A DNA stretch of 17,507 nucleotides from NCBI GenBank assembly GCA_903789505.1, contig CAIFEU010000046.1:1-17507 (forward strand). Direction: 5' to 3'. The number at the start of each line of letters is the position of its first letter. Within the stretch, counting starts at the first letter, position 1. Origin of the DNA: an uncultured Coriobacteriales bacterium. Its GTDB lineage: Bacteria; Actinomycetota; Coriobacteriia; Coriobacteriales; UMGS124. Below the pieces are notes generated by a model, which saw nothing but the letters and a program-made list of their open reading frames with translations, was not told where the DNA came from and ran no database searches. Positions 1 to 7,974 of the stretch are shown piece by piece. A program made the translations under genes and the position numbers.

Positions 1-45
1 CCGTTCGACCCCGACGCTCGCAGACCTGCCGGCGACCGTCAGCGC
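1..45. repeat. Left arm of a 45-bp perfect inverted repeat
   Basis: Bases 1-45 are the exact reverse complement of 1024-1068. The match ends at 45/46 and reaches base 1, so its true left limit is not visible. On the minus strand this arm encodes ALTVAGRSASVGVER in the frame of the Tat-signal gene, the same peptide in the same frame as the right arm inside luxR. Confidence 0.95.
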
Positions 46-93
46 TGCCGTTGCCCCTGCTACCCTGAGGAAGTTCCTGCGATCGAGTTCCAT
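1..93 (-). CDS. Tat signal peptide of an exported protein, N-terminal 31 codons only (runs off left edge)
   Basis: Read on the minus strand from an ATG at 93-91, the first residues are MELDRRNFLRVAGATAALTV. This has the twin-arginine pattern (RRNFLR) followed by a short hydrophobic stretch, which marks export by the Tat pathway and often carriage of a folded cofactor-bearing protein. A GGAAGGAAG Shine-Dalgarno sequence lies about 6 bases before the ATG, which supports the start. The gene is cut by the window edge, so the mature protein is not visible. In Eggerthellaceae, genes like this beside a membrane-bound LuxR regulator are usually flavin- or molybdopterin-dependent oxidoreductases; that is inference from context. 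Oddly, codons 17-31 are an exact inverted copy of part of the neighbouring luxR gene, so the true reading beyond residue 16 is uncertain if this is an assembly fold-back. Confidence 0.6.
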   Translation of the reverse strand, partial: MELDRRNFLRVAGATAALTVAGRSASVGVER

Positions 94-453
94 GTCGTTC
101 TTCCTTCCGCTCGGATGCTTTGACGCGGACGCGTGGGCGACGACGGTGGCCGGGCGCGCGTCCGCTCCGTGCGTCTCCGACGGTATCCGCATGGTGCGCG
201 GGATGCCATCGAGGATGTTGCGTATTCCGGCAAGATCATGGCTGCCATCTACGTTCAGGCACCCTCAAGGAAGTTAGGTATGGACATCGCTACCTGCGGT
301 TACGTCTCGGCTCTTGGGTTCCATGCCCAGCGTGGGGGTGCGTTGTTCTACAATGCGGGGAGTCGGGGGGCACGGAAGGCTTTTTCTGCGCCATGGCGGG
401 CCTGCCCCGCGTGCGAGGGGCCGTGGCGGTCGTTCCAAGGGGATTGTGGTGAG
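94..453. promoter_or_regulatory. Divergent intergenic region between the Tat-signal gene and luxR
   Basis: These 360 bases hold no gene I can support. The plus strand is open from 133 in the luxR frame, but the translation is Arg/Gly-rich and unlike a protein. The region must contain the promoters of both divergent genes. TACAAT at 349-354 is a possible -10 box for luxR, without a good -35. An AAGGAAG before an ATG at 280 could be a second, weaker start for luxR. A LuxR regulator usually controls its divergent neighbour from such a region, but I see no clear operator dyad. Confidence 0.45.
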
Positions 454-2046
454 ATGAGAACAGCTGGGGGAGAGCTTTCGGGCGCACGCTTGGCTCGCGT
501 CCTGGCGAGCGCCTGCGTCCTGGCGACGCTGCCCATCTACTCGCCAAACATCATGGTCCTGCGCGCGCACGAGGCGTGCGACGTCACGGGCCCCTTCGTC
601 CAGCCGCTGCTCGCCGTCACCACGTTTGCGGCGCTTGCGACGCTGGTCGCCTCGGTCGTGCGGTCGGGAAGGGCATCCTCTCGGACGTCGAGCCGAGCGG
701 GGTCGATGGCATGCGCGTTCGCCTGCCTGGCGTACGCCGCCGGGACCGCGGGGTACGTCGTGATCGTGACCTCGGGGCCGACTGGCGGAGCGCCCGACGC
801 CGCGTGCCTCGCCTGCGCGGTTCTCGCCGGGGTGGGCGTTGTCGCCGTGGGCGCCTGCTGGTCAAGGCTCTACGAGGGGCTCGACCTGCGCGGCGTCGTC
901 GGGGAGCTCTCGCTGGCATGTCTGCTCGCCACGGTGGCGAACTCACTGCTCGCCTCCGCCTCGGCATCGGTGCTGCGCGCATGCTTTCTCGCGATGCTCG
1001 CGACGGGCGTTCTCGGCACGCTCGCGCTGACGGTCGCCGGCAGGTCTGCGAGCGTCGGGGTCGAACGGACGGGCGAAGGGCGAGGGCATAAACATTCGAG
1101 TAACTTTTCAGTAAAGATTAACCGTAAGAGAAGATATGGTCCTGAGAGTGACGCCTCTGCCTCGAACGCCGAGGGGGGTCCGTCGTGGCCAGGCGCCCTC
1201 GCCAGGGCCTTTCTCTCGGTCATGGGGATGTCGCTTCTCGGGATGGCGATCTCGTCGCTCGCCATGGGCGTCGAGCCCACCCAGCTATCCAGGCTGTCGG
1301 TAGACCCGCAGCGCTGCGGGATGATTGTCGCCTGCCTCGTCCTGTTCGCGGTATCCCGCTTCAGGGTGAGGATGCCGAGCTACACGTTCCTCTTCTCCGC
1401 GGTGCTTCCCTGCGCTGCCGCGCTTACCATCGTGCTCTGCTCCTTTCCCGAGGGGACGCTCGTCCGTGACGTCGCGCTGCTATGCGCTCTTACCTTCTAC
1501 TCGATGGTCACTCTTGTGGCAATCGGCACGGCGTGCGCGGTCAGCGGCGCGGGGGAGTTCTCGCGCTGGTTCGTCATGGCAGTGCTCGTCGCGTCGTTCT
1601 CCGTCTTCGCGGTGCTGGGAATCTCGCTCGGCGCGACGGTCGTGGGACTCGCCGACGCACACGAGCGCCTCGTCGTCGTGCTCACGTCGGCATACGGGTG
1701 CTTCCTACTGCTCATGGGATGCCTCCGCTCGGGGACCGCGCCCGCGGAGCCCTCGCTTGCCGCCTCGGTGTCTGACGACGCGCGTCCTGCCGGGAAAGCC
1801 GTCTCGGACGGCGGCGCGGGCGAGTCCTCGTTTGACGCGCGCGTCGCGCAGGTGTGCCAATCCGCGGCGCTCACGCCCCGCGAGAGCGAGATCCTGTCCT
1901 ACCTCGCCCGCGGGCACAGCAGCGTTTACGTGGCCAAGACGCTCATGATCTCGGAGAGCACGGTGTACACCCATGTGCGCAACATGTATCGCAAGCTGGG
2001 GGTTTCCAGCCGCGAGGAGCTACTCGGGCTCTTCGGCGGCAAGTGA
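454..2046 (+). CDS. Membrane-anchored LuxR-family transcriptional regulator
   Basis: This is a 530-residue regulator with about twelve hydrophobic segments in two groups of six (roughly residues 13-205 and 245-430). It ends in a LuxR-type helix-turn-helix at about 465-530, with the typical LTPRE-EIL-YLARG start near residue 473 and the recognition helix region SESTVYTHVRNMYRKLGV. This architecture is very common in Coriobacteriia, where such genes sit beside Tat-exported oxidoreductases; the membrane part is presumed to sense a small molecule or envelope state. ATG 454 is chosen because AAGGGG lies 11 bases upstream and the first helix begins right after it. The open frame extends upstream to 133, and an in-frame ATG at 280 also has an SD-like sequence, but the added residues do not look like protein. 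The right arm of the 45-bp inverted repeat codes for the end of the sixth helix. An unusually AT-rich linker follows at 1088-1137. Confidence 0.85.
   Translation: MRTAGGELSGARLARVLASACVLATLPIYSPNIMVLRAHEACDVTGPFVQPLLAVTTFAALATLVASVVRSGRASSRTSSRAGSMACAFACLAYAAGTAGYVVIVTSGPTGGAPDAACLACAVLAGVGVVAVGACWSRLYEGLDLRGVVGELSLACLLATVANSLLASASASVLRACFLAMLATGVLGTLALTVAGRSASVGVERTGEGRGHKHSSNFSVKINRKRRYGPESDASASNAEGGPSWPGALARAFLSVMGMSLLGMAISSLAMGVEPTQLSRLSVDPQRCGMIVACLVLFAVSRFRVRMPSYTFLFSAVLPCAAALTIVLCSFPEGTLVRDVALLCALTFYSMVTLVAIGTACAVSGAGEFSRWFVMAVLVASFSVFAVLGISLGATVVGLADAHERLVVVLTSAYGCFLLLMGCLRSGTAPAEPSLAASVSDDARPAGKAVSDGGAGESSFDARVAQVCQSAALTPRESEILSYLARGHSSVYVAKTLMISESTVYTHVRNMYRKLGVSSREELLGLFGGK
1024..1068. 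repeat. Right arm of the 45-bp perfect inverted repeat, inside luxR
   Basis: This is the exact reverse complement of 1-45. It encodes ALTVAGRSASVGVER at the end of membrane helix 6 and the start of the loop between the two six-helix halves of the regulator. The 978 bases between the arms contain both gene starts and the divergent promoter region. Confidence 0.95.
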
Positions 2047-2289
2047 CGTCGGCGCCGGCACGCGCACGCCCCGCATCGTCCGCGTGCGACACCTAGCGCG
2101 GGCGCCCGGCAGGCCGCGGCATACCTCGCCCGCGCCGTCGCGTGCCCCCGATGTCCCGCCCCTTGTGCTATCGGTGCGGTGCCCCGCCGTTCCTCGCCGA
2201 ACCTCGTGTGTCGAGCAACTACCATGTCTTGGGTGCGTCCGGCGCCTGCGCGCTTGGACTTCGACCATGTGGAAGGAGAGGGTCCCAGC

Positions 2290-4518
2290 ATGTCCCAAAC
2301 GTCCTCCGCGGGCAACACGGGCGGTTCGGCGTCACAGGAGACGCCCGCCCTGTTCGACGAGAGCGGCCAGCCGACTGGTGAGGCGCTCGGCCTTGCGAAG
2401 CCCCTGGGAGTCGATGCCGCGCGGGCTCGGGCGGCGGAGCTTCGCCGCGATCTTGACTATCACGCCTACCGCTACTACGCCCTGGACGACCCGGACATCA
2501 CCGACGCCCAGTTCGACGCCATGCTGCGCGAGCTCCAGGGTATCGAGCGCGCCTACCCCGAGCTCGTCACCCCTGACAGCTACACGCAGCGCGTGGGCGG
2601 GTACGTCTCGAGCCAGTTCGCCTCGGTGCGCCATGCGGCGCGCATGTACTCCATCGACGACGTCATGAACCTGGGCGAGCTCGACGAGTGGCTCGAGCGG
2701 ACGGCGCGCGACCTGGGCGAGGAGCCCACCTACGTCTGCGAGCTCAAGATCGACGGCCTCGGGATCGCGCTGACGTACCGTGACGGCGAGCTGGTGCGCG
2801 GCGCCACGCGCGGGGACGGCGTCATGGGCGAGGACGTCACGCTCAACGTCCTGACGATCTCCGACATCCCGCGCAAGCTCGCCTCCGAGGCCCTCTCCGA
2901 CGTCACGACCGACTCCGGCGTGGTCGAGGTCCGCGGGGAGGTCTACATGCCCAAGCGCTCGTTCGTGCGCCTCAACGAGCGCGCCGACGCGGAGGGCAGG
3001 ACGCCCTTCGCCAACCCGCGCAACGCCGCGGCGGGGTCGCTCCGGCAGAAGGACCCCAAGGTCACCGCAGGCAGGGACCTCGCGACGTTCATGTACGCGC
3101 TGGCGGACATGGAGTCGGTCGGCGTCGACACCCAGTGGGACTTCCTCGCCTGGCTGCGCGAGGCTGGGTTCTCGGTGAACCCCAACGTCAAGCGCTGCGT
3201 GGGCGGCGCTCCTGAGGTCCACGACTTCTGCGCGCGTGCGCTCGAGCACCGCGAGGGGCTCGACTACGACATCGACGGCGTGGTCGTGAAGGTCGACTCG
3301 TTTGCCCTGCAGCATCGGTTGGGCTTCACCGCGCGGGCGCCCCGGTTCTTCATCGCGTTCAAGTTTCCTCCCGAGGAGAAGCGTACGGTTCTGCGCGACA
3401 TCGCGGTGCAGGTCGGCCGCACGGGGGTCCTGACGCCCGTCGCCGAGTTCGACCCCGTCGTCGTCGCCGGCTCCACGATATCGCGCGCGACCCTGCACAA
3501 CATCGACGAGGTCCACCGGCGCAACGTGCGCGTGGGGGACACGATCGTGGTGCACAAGGCCGGCGACGTCATCCCCGAGGTCGTGGGGCCCGTGCTCGAT
3601 CTGCGACCCGCAGACTCGGTCGAGTTCGAGATGCCCACGACGTGTCCGAGCTGCGGCTCCCCGGTCGTGCGCGAGCCTGGCGAGGTCGCCTACCGCTGCG
3701 TCTCCATCAACTGCCCCGCCCAGGCAGCCGAGCGTCTGATGCACTGGGTGAGCCGCCCGGTCATGGACATCGAGTCGCTGGGGGAGAAGCTCGTCGGCGC
3801 GCTGATCGACTCGGGGATGGTCCATGACGTCGCCGACTTCTACGGGCTGACCGTTGAGTCCTTGGCGGGCCTTCCCACCGGGCGCTTCTACGCGAAGGGG
3901 GCGAAGGGTCATGCCGCCGGAGACCCCATCCCCTTGGGCGCCACGATGGCGCAGAAGGTCGTCGGCAACATCCAGGGGAGCCGGTCGAAGCCCTTCTCTC
4001 GGGTGCTCTTCGGCCTGGGGATCCGTCACGTCGGCAAGACGGTGGCGGAGGCGGTCGCGGGCGCCTTCCGCTCGATTGACGCGCTTATCGCCGCTGACGA
4101 GCAGGACATCGCGCAGGTCGACGGCGTCGGCCCGCAGATCGCGCACAGCATCGCGGAGTTCCTGTCGGTTCCCGAGAACCTGGCGGTCATCGACAGGCTC
4201 CGCGCGGCGGGCGTGCAGCTGGAGCAGCGAGAGGCCCCCCAGGGCTCCGAGCTGCCCCTGAAGGGGCTCACCTTCGTCCTGACCGGGACGCTTCGGCGCT
4301 GGACGCGCGAGGAGGCGGGCGACGCGCTGCGCGCCCTGGGCGCGAAGGTGACGGGCTCGGTCAGCGGGAGAACCTCCTACGTCGTGGCGGGCGAGGCGGC
4401 TGGCTCGAAGCTGACGAAGGCGCGCGAGCTCGGCGTGGCCGTGCTCGACGAGGACGACCTCGCGCGCCTGCTCGCGACCGGTGAGATTCCCGCCCAGGGG
4501 CGGCGGCCCGCCGAATAG
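2290..4518 (+). CDS. ligA: NAD-dependent DNA ligase LigA
   Basis: LigA seals nicks in double-stranded DNA using NAD+, acting in replication and repair in the cytoplasm. The protein is 742 residues, somewhat longer than the usual 670. The extra length is a polar, probably disordered N-terminus of about 45 residues and a glycine-rich insert after the zinc finger. The order is: NAD-binding domain Ia with the YHAYRYY motif near residue 57; adenylation domain with the catalytic lysine K153 in KIDG; OB fold; four-cysteine zinc finger C452/C455/C470/C475; helix-hairpin-helix repeats including GLGIRHVGKT; and a C-terminal BRCT domain from about 655 (GLTFVLTGTL). ATG 2290 is preferred because AAGGAG lies 11 bases before it; the frame stays open to 2179 but that part is unrelated to ligases. 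The gap back to luxR (2047-2289) shows no clear terminator or promoter. Confidence 0.97.
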   Translation: MSQTSSAGNTGGSASQETPALFDESGQPTGEALGLAKPLGVDAARARAAELRRDLDYHAYRYYALDDPDITDAQFDAMLRELQGIERAYPELVTPDSYTQRVGGYVSSQFASVRHAARMYSIDDVMNLGELDEWLERTARDLGEEPTYVCELKIDGLGIALTYRDGELVRGATRGDGVMGEDVTLNVLTISDIPRKLASEALSDVTTDSGVVEVRGEVYMPKRSFVRLNERADAEGRTPFANPRNAAAGSLRQKDPKVTAGRDLATFMYALADMESVGVDTQWDFLAWLREAGFSVNPNVKRCVGGAPEVHDFCARALEHREGLDYDIDGVVVKVDSFALQHRLGFTARAPRFFIAFKFPPEEKRTVLRDIAVQVGRTGVLTPVAEFDPVVVAGSTISRATLHNIDEVHRRNVRVGDTIVVHKAGDVIPEVVGPVLDLRPADSVEFEMPTTCPSCGSPVVREPGEVAYRCVSINCPAQAAERLMHWVSRPVMDIESLGEKLVGALIDSGMVHDVADFYGLTVESLAGLPTGRFYAKGAKGHAAGDPIPLGATMAQKVVGNIQGSRSKPFSRVLFGLGIRHVGKTVAEAVAGAFRSIDALIAADEQDIAQVDGVGPQIAHSIAEFLSVPENLAVIDRLRAAGVQLEQREAPQGSELPLKGLTFVLTGTLRRWTREEAGDALRALGAKVTGSVSGRTSYVVAGEAAGSKLTKARELGVAVLDEDDLARLLATGEIPAQGRRPAE

Positions 4519-4615
4519 CCGATTACCGCCGGCGGGGGAGGGGTACCCTACACCACAGCGCCGCCCGCGGCGCGCGACGCGAGGCAACGAAGACCATCAG
4601 AGGAAGGCGGCACCC

Positions 4616-5758
4616 ATGCCCACAGAGGAAGGCACCGGCTCTCAGGGAGCCATCGACACCAAGGGGCTCAAGCAGGAGCACATCCCCACCGTGAAGTCCG
4701 GGGAGGGCCACAGCGTCTCCTTCGACATCGACGGCCTTCCCGACGAGATCTACGTGGGGGACCTCGTCTCGATGGTCGTCTTTGGTGAGTGCTCGAGCGG
4801 CTGCGACCTGCGCGGCGACGCCATCCAGGTGTTCGACCAGCTCACGGGCGAGGAGCTCGCCTCGTCGACGTTCACCGGGCAGGAGGACGCCCTCGCGTTC
4901 ACCGATGGCATGCTCCTGACGATGCCCGACGTGGCGGGCGACTACCAGTACCGCATCCACTACGAGCCGGCGCCCCTGCCCCCGCCCGATGACGGTGGCC
5001 CCGCCTTCCCCAACCCCCATCACTCGCGCGACCTTCTGTTGGTAATCACCGTCAAGAAGCACCATGTGACGCTCTCCACCTGGGGGCTCACGTCGCCCGT
5101 CTACGTGAACGAGCGCGTCGAGGTGTGCGTGGGCGCGTCCTGCTCGGACGAGTGCGCGCTGGCGGGCTGTCGCGTCGAGGTGTACGACGCCGGCAACGAG
5201 CTGGTCGGCTCGGGCGTCCTCGAGCCGCCCCAGGACCCGCGTCCCAAGCTGTGGTGGACCAAGATCGAGGCGGTCTCCCCTTCCGAGGCGAAGCTGCATC
5301 GCTGGGAGGCGCGCTTCGTGAGCGCGCAGGACATGGAGACCCCTCACGAGGCGACGGCGCACAAGTTCTCGTTCGTCGCGCGCGTCAGGCCGGAGCGGCA
5401 GTTCGTCCTGACCGCAATCGATGAGAAGACGGGCAAACCCCAGCGCAGCGCCCGCGTCGAGATCAAGCCCACGGACGGCGGCAAGGCCCAGTTCGCCACC
5501 ACCGGCGCCGATGGCAGGGCGTCGATAGGCTGCGCGAAGGGCAAGTACGACATCAAGGTGACATCGCCGAGCCGCAAGAACTTCACCGAGTCGATCGACC
5601 TCACCGAGTCCGACGCGGAGGTCGAGGTGCACTTGCAGCCCACGTCCTCGACCGACGAGAAGATTCCGATGAAGGTCATCTCGGGTGCCGGCGCCGCGCC
5701 GGCTGCTGAGCCGGAGGCGGGCGCGGGGACTGCCTCCGAGGGGGAGGATAAGCAGTAG
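4616..5758 (+). CDS. Unrecognised protein: two homologous cysteine-containing beta modules plus a CnaB-like domain
   Basis: This 380-residue protein is not one I recognise. It has no signal peptide and no membrane helix, so it should be cytosolic. Residues about 35-125 and 146-245 are two copies of one module, each with the pattern GL-x-YV-(x)n-V-x-VxxxCS-xxC-L-G, then a VxD/VYD--G-EL-S strand pattern. This suggests tandem immunoglobulin-like beta sandwiches with paired cysteines. A proline-rich linker (PLPPPDDGG) separates them. Residues about 260-347 resemble a CnaB or carboxypeptidase-regulatory-like fold (AIDEKTGKP, TTGADGRASI, KGKYDIKVTSP). The tail is Ala/Glu-rich and acidic. AGGAAGG lies 8 bases before ATG 4616; the frame is open back to 4481 but overlaps ligA. 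TTACCG (4523) and TACCCT (4544) are a weak promoter candidate. It may instead be co-transcribed with ligA, 97 bases upstream. Confidence 0.8.
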   Translation: MPTEEGTGSQGAIDTKGLKQEHIPTVKSGEGHSVSFDIDGLPDEIYVGDLVSMVVFGECSSGCDLRGDAIQVFDQLTGEELASSTFTGQEDALAFTDGMLLTMPDVAGDYQYRIHYEPAPLPPPDDGGPAFPNPHHSRDLLLVITVKKHHVTLSTWGLTSPVYVNERVEVCVGASCSDECALAGCRVEVYDAGNELVGSGVLEPPQDPRPKLWWTKIEAVSPSEAKLHRWEARFVSAQDMETPHEATAHKFSFVARVRPERQFVLTAIDEKTGKPQRSARVEIKPTDGGKAQFATTGADGRASIGCAKGKYDIKVTSPSRKNFTESIDLTESDAEVEVHLQPTSSTDEKIPMKVISGAGAAPAAEPEAGAGTASEGEDKQ

Positions 5759-5800
5759 GGTCCTTCCCGCGCGTGGCCTCGCGTGGACTTCGCATGGGTT

Positions 5801-5848
5801 CGGGACGCCGTCACCCGCTGTGTCCGGGGGCGGCGTCCCGGCGTTTTC
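5801..5848 (+). terminator. Hairpin terminator after the beta-module gene
   Basis: CGGGACGCCG at 5801-5810 pairs perfectly with CGGCGTCCCG at 5831-5840 across a 20-base loop. GCGTTTTCG follows. The run of four T suits the plus strand. It lies between convergent genes and may partly serve both. Confidence 0.6.
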
Positions 5849-5875
5849 GTCCCGTGTCCGCCTCGCCCGCCGCCG

Positions 5876-6833
5876 TCAGGGCAGCGCGTGGGCGAGCAGG
5901 TAGCGGGCCACCCCGTCGTCTGCGTTGGACGCGGTGACGTCGTCCGCTGCGCGGCGGACGTCCGCGGCGGCGTTCGCCATGGCGACGCCTCTGCCCGCCA
6001 TGCGCAGCAGCTCGACGTCGTTCTCGTCGTCGCCGAACGCCAGGCACCCCGAGGCGGGGATGCCCATGCGCTCGAGTAGGGCTCTCGCCCCCGTCGCCTT
6101 GCTCACGTGGGCGCCGACGACTTCGACCATCATGCCGTTGGACGAACGGATGACGGTCAGCTGGGGGAACGCCGCCCTGAGCTCTTGCGCAATCCGCACG
6201 CTCGAGGAGACGATTCCCGCCGACCTGCTGCAGAAGATCTTGTTGGGCGCCACCCCGCGCGCCAGCAGCTCGTCCAGCCGCGCCTGTTCCGGTCGCGCGC
6301 GGACGATCGCCGTCTCGCCCCCGCCCCCCGGGGGGGCGGGGTGCGCCACCAACCAGAGCCACCCCCCGAAGAAGCCCCGCGCGCGCACACGCCCCCCCAC
6401 GCGCCCCCCCCGCGGGGTGGTCGGGATGCTCCACGTACCAGTGCCACCCGGCGAAGAAGCACGGCTCGAGCTCAGGCCAGCCCTCGCGCAGCACGCGGAG
6501 CACGGCGCCTGCGGTCTCGACGTCAATGGTCGTCGAGCTCACGACGTCGCCGTGCTCGTCAAGGACGAACGCGCCGCTGTAGCAGATGCGTGCGCACGGC
6601 ACGCCCAGCTCCTCCACTATCCCGGTCGTGCCCGAGGGCATGCGCCCCGTGGCGAGCCCGAACCGCGCCCCGGTGCCCACGACGCGCCTGACTGCGGCGC
6701 GCGTGGCGTCCGTCAGCCTGTGCCCGGGGTCGAGCAGCGTGCCGTCGATGTCCGAGAGCACCAGCGCGTAGGGCGGCAGCACGTCCCCAGCGCCCTCCGC
6801 CCCGCCGGTGCGCGTCGCGTCCGGGTCGCCCAT
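5876..6833 (-). pseudogene. Cof-type HAD-family sugar-phosphatase-like gene, frameshifted
   Basis: The N-terminal half is read from ATG 6833. It has the HAD nucleophile motif LVLSDIDGT (D28, D30) and LATGR. It continues to FFAGWHWYVEHPDHP near 6415 and then loses sense. The C-terminal half lies in another frame, ending at TGA 5876, with ETAIVRARPEQ, PNKIF, the motif-III lysine (VSKATGA) and motif IV GDDENDVELL. Together they make a complete type IIB (Cof) HAD hydrolase, a family that dephosphorylates sugar phosphates or flavin-type metabolites. The break is a degenerate 85-bp tandem duplication (3n+1), so removing one copy restores a single frame. The ATG is five bases after the trpS stop, with AGGGGG as the ribosome site, so it is the second gene of a trpS operon. 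Whether it is a real pseudogene or a sequence error is undecided. Confidence 0.8.
6330..6462 (-). repeat. Degenerate tandem duplication, period 85 bp, in the HAD gene
   Basis: Read on the minus strand, 6462-6415 and 6377-6330 align without gaps at 38 of 48 positions. The protein versions are FFAGWHWYVEHPDHP and FFGGWLWLVAHPAPP. None of the ten substitutions lowers GC in the second copy. Between and after the copies lie G/C homopolymers. Confidence 0.8.
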
Positions 6834-6838
6834 GCCCC

Positions 6839-7888
6839 CTAGTACACCATGCCCATCGCGACGCGGACCTCGTCGAGGGTCCTGTTCGCGATCTCGTTCA
6901 TCTTCCGGTTGCCCTCGTGCAGGACGTCCTTGACGTAGTCGAGGTCCTGCTCGTAGCGGTGACGGCGCTCACGGATTGGCGCAAGGTAGTCGTTGACCGC
7001 GTCGGTGACGTACTTCTTGAGCGCGCCTGACCCGGCGTCCCCGATTTCGTCGGCGATCTCGACCTCGGTGCGTCCGGTGCACAGCGCCGACGTCGTGAGC
7101 AGGGCGGAGACGCCCGGCCTGTTCTGCTTGTCGAACGTGATCGTGCGCTCTGAGTCGGTCGGCGACTTCTTGATCAGCTTCGCCGTCTGCTCGGGCGTCA
7201 TGGAGATGCTGATCGCGTTGCCGTAGGACTTGCTCATCTTGCGCCCGTCGAGCCCCGGTACCTCGACGGCCTCGGAGATCAGCGCGTCGGGCTCGGGGAA
7301 GACCTGGCCGTAGCGCTCGTTGAAGCGCCTCGCCACCGTGCGCGTGATCTCGATGTGGGGCAGCTGGTCCTTGCCGACCGGGACGACGTTGCCCTTGCAG
7401 AACAGGATGTCGCATGCCTGGTGGATGGGGTAGGTGAGCAGCAGGCCGGTCAGCGCGTGGCCGGATGCCTCCATCTCGGCCTTGACCGTCGGGTTCCGCT
7501 GAAGCTCCGCCTCGGTGACCAGCGAGAGGAACGGGAGCATCAGCTGGTTGCACGCGGGCACTGCGGAGTGGACGTAGATCGGCGTCCTGTCGGGGTCGAT
7601 GCCGCACGCGAGGTAGTCCATGACCATGTTGTAGACGTTGTCCTGGATGTTCGCCGTCGTGTCGCGGTCGGTGATCACCTGGTAGTCCGCGATCAGGATG
7701 CGCGTCGTGACGCCCAGGTTCTGAAGGTGGACGCGCTCCCGAATCGTGCCGAAGTAGTGCCCCAGGTGCAGACGGCCCGTGGGGCGGTCGCCGGTGAGCA
7801 TCGAATAGTGGGAGGGGTTCTTCTCCAGGTCCGCCTTGATTTCGTCGCTGCGCTTCAGGCTGGCCTCGAGGCTGCCGATGTTGGGCAT
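6839..7888 (-). CDS. trpS: Tryptophanyl-tRNA synthetase
   Basis: This class I aminoacyl-tRNA synthetase charges tRNA-Trp with tryptophan using ATP, in the cytoplasm. The 349-residue length fits the bacterial family. It has the HIGH-type signature HLGH at residues 41-44 (preceded by GDRPTGRL) and an intact KMSKS at 217-221. The tryptophan-pocket segment around DYQVITDR and the GKDQLPHIE motif are also recognisable. The start is ATG 7888 with AAGGAA about 7 bases upstream. The HAD gene begins five bases after the stop. I see no T-box leader: the upstream sequence lacks the TGGNACCGCG bulge sequence followed by a terminator. Confidence 0.97.
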   Translation of the reverse strand: MPNIGSLEASLKRSDEIKADLEKNPSHYSMLTGDRPTGRLHLGHYFGTIRERVHLQNLGVTTRILIADYQVITDRDTTANIQDNVYNMVMDYLACGIDPDRTPIYVHSAVPACNQLMLPFLSLVTEAELQRNPTVKAEMEASGHALTGLLLTYPIHQACDILFCKGNVVPVGKDQLPHIEITRTVARRFNERYGQVFPEPDALISEAVEVPGLDGRKMSKSYGNAISISMTPEQTAKLIKKSPTDSERTITFDKQNRPGVSALLTTSALCTGRTEVEIADEIGDAGSGALKKYVTDAVNDYLAPIRERRHRYEQDLDYVKDVLHEGNRKMNEIANRTLDEVRVAMGMVY

Positions 7889-7974
7889 GGCTGTTCCTTT
7901 TCGTCTCGCGGTTCGAACGTGTCCGGACCATGGTAGCGCTCGGGCGGCTGCTGTGCCCCCGGCGTGCCGCGTCG

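Noticed and set aside
133..453. Upstream extension of the luxR frame (107 codons)
   Set aside because: The translation is Arg/Gly-rich without membrane or domain character, and ATG 454 has a good SD directly before the first helix. The ATG at 280 stays a minor alternative.
2332..4587. A 751-codon open frame antisense to ligA
   Set aside because: It is a GC-rich shadow: the opposite strand has every LigA motif, and the antisense product is Arg/Asp/Val/His-rich with no family features.
7889..7930. T-box leader for trpS (GAACCGCG on the minus strand)
   Set aside because: Only part of the T-box core matches, and there is no competing terminator or specifier stem upstream.
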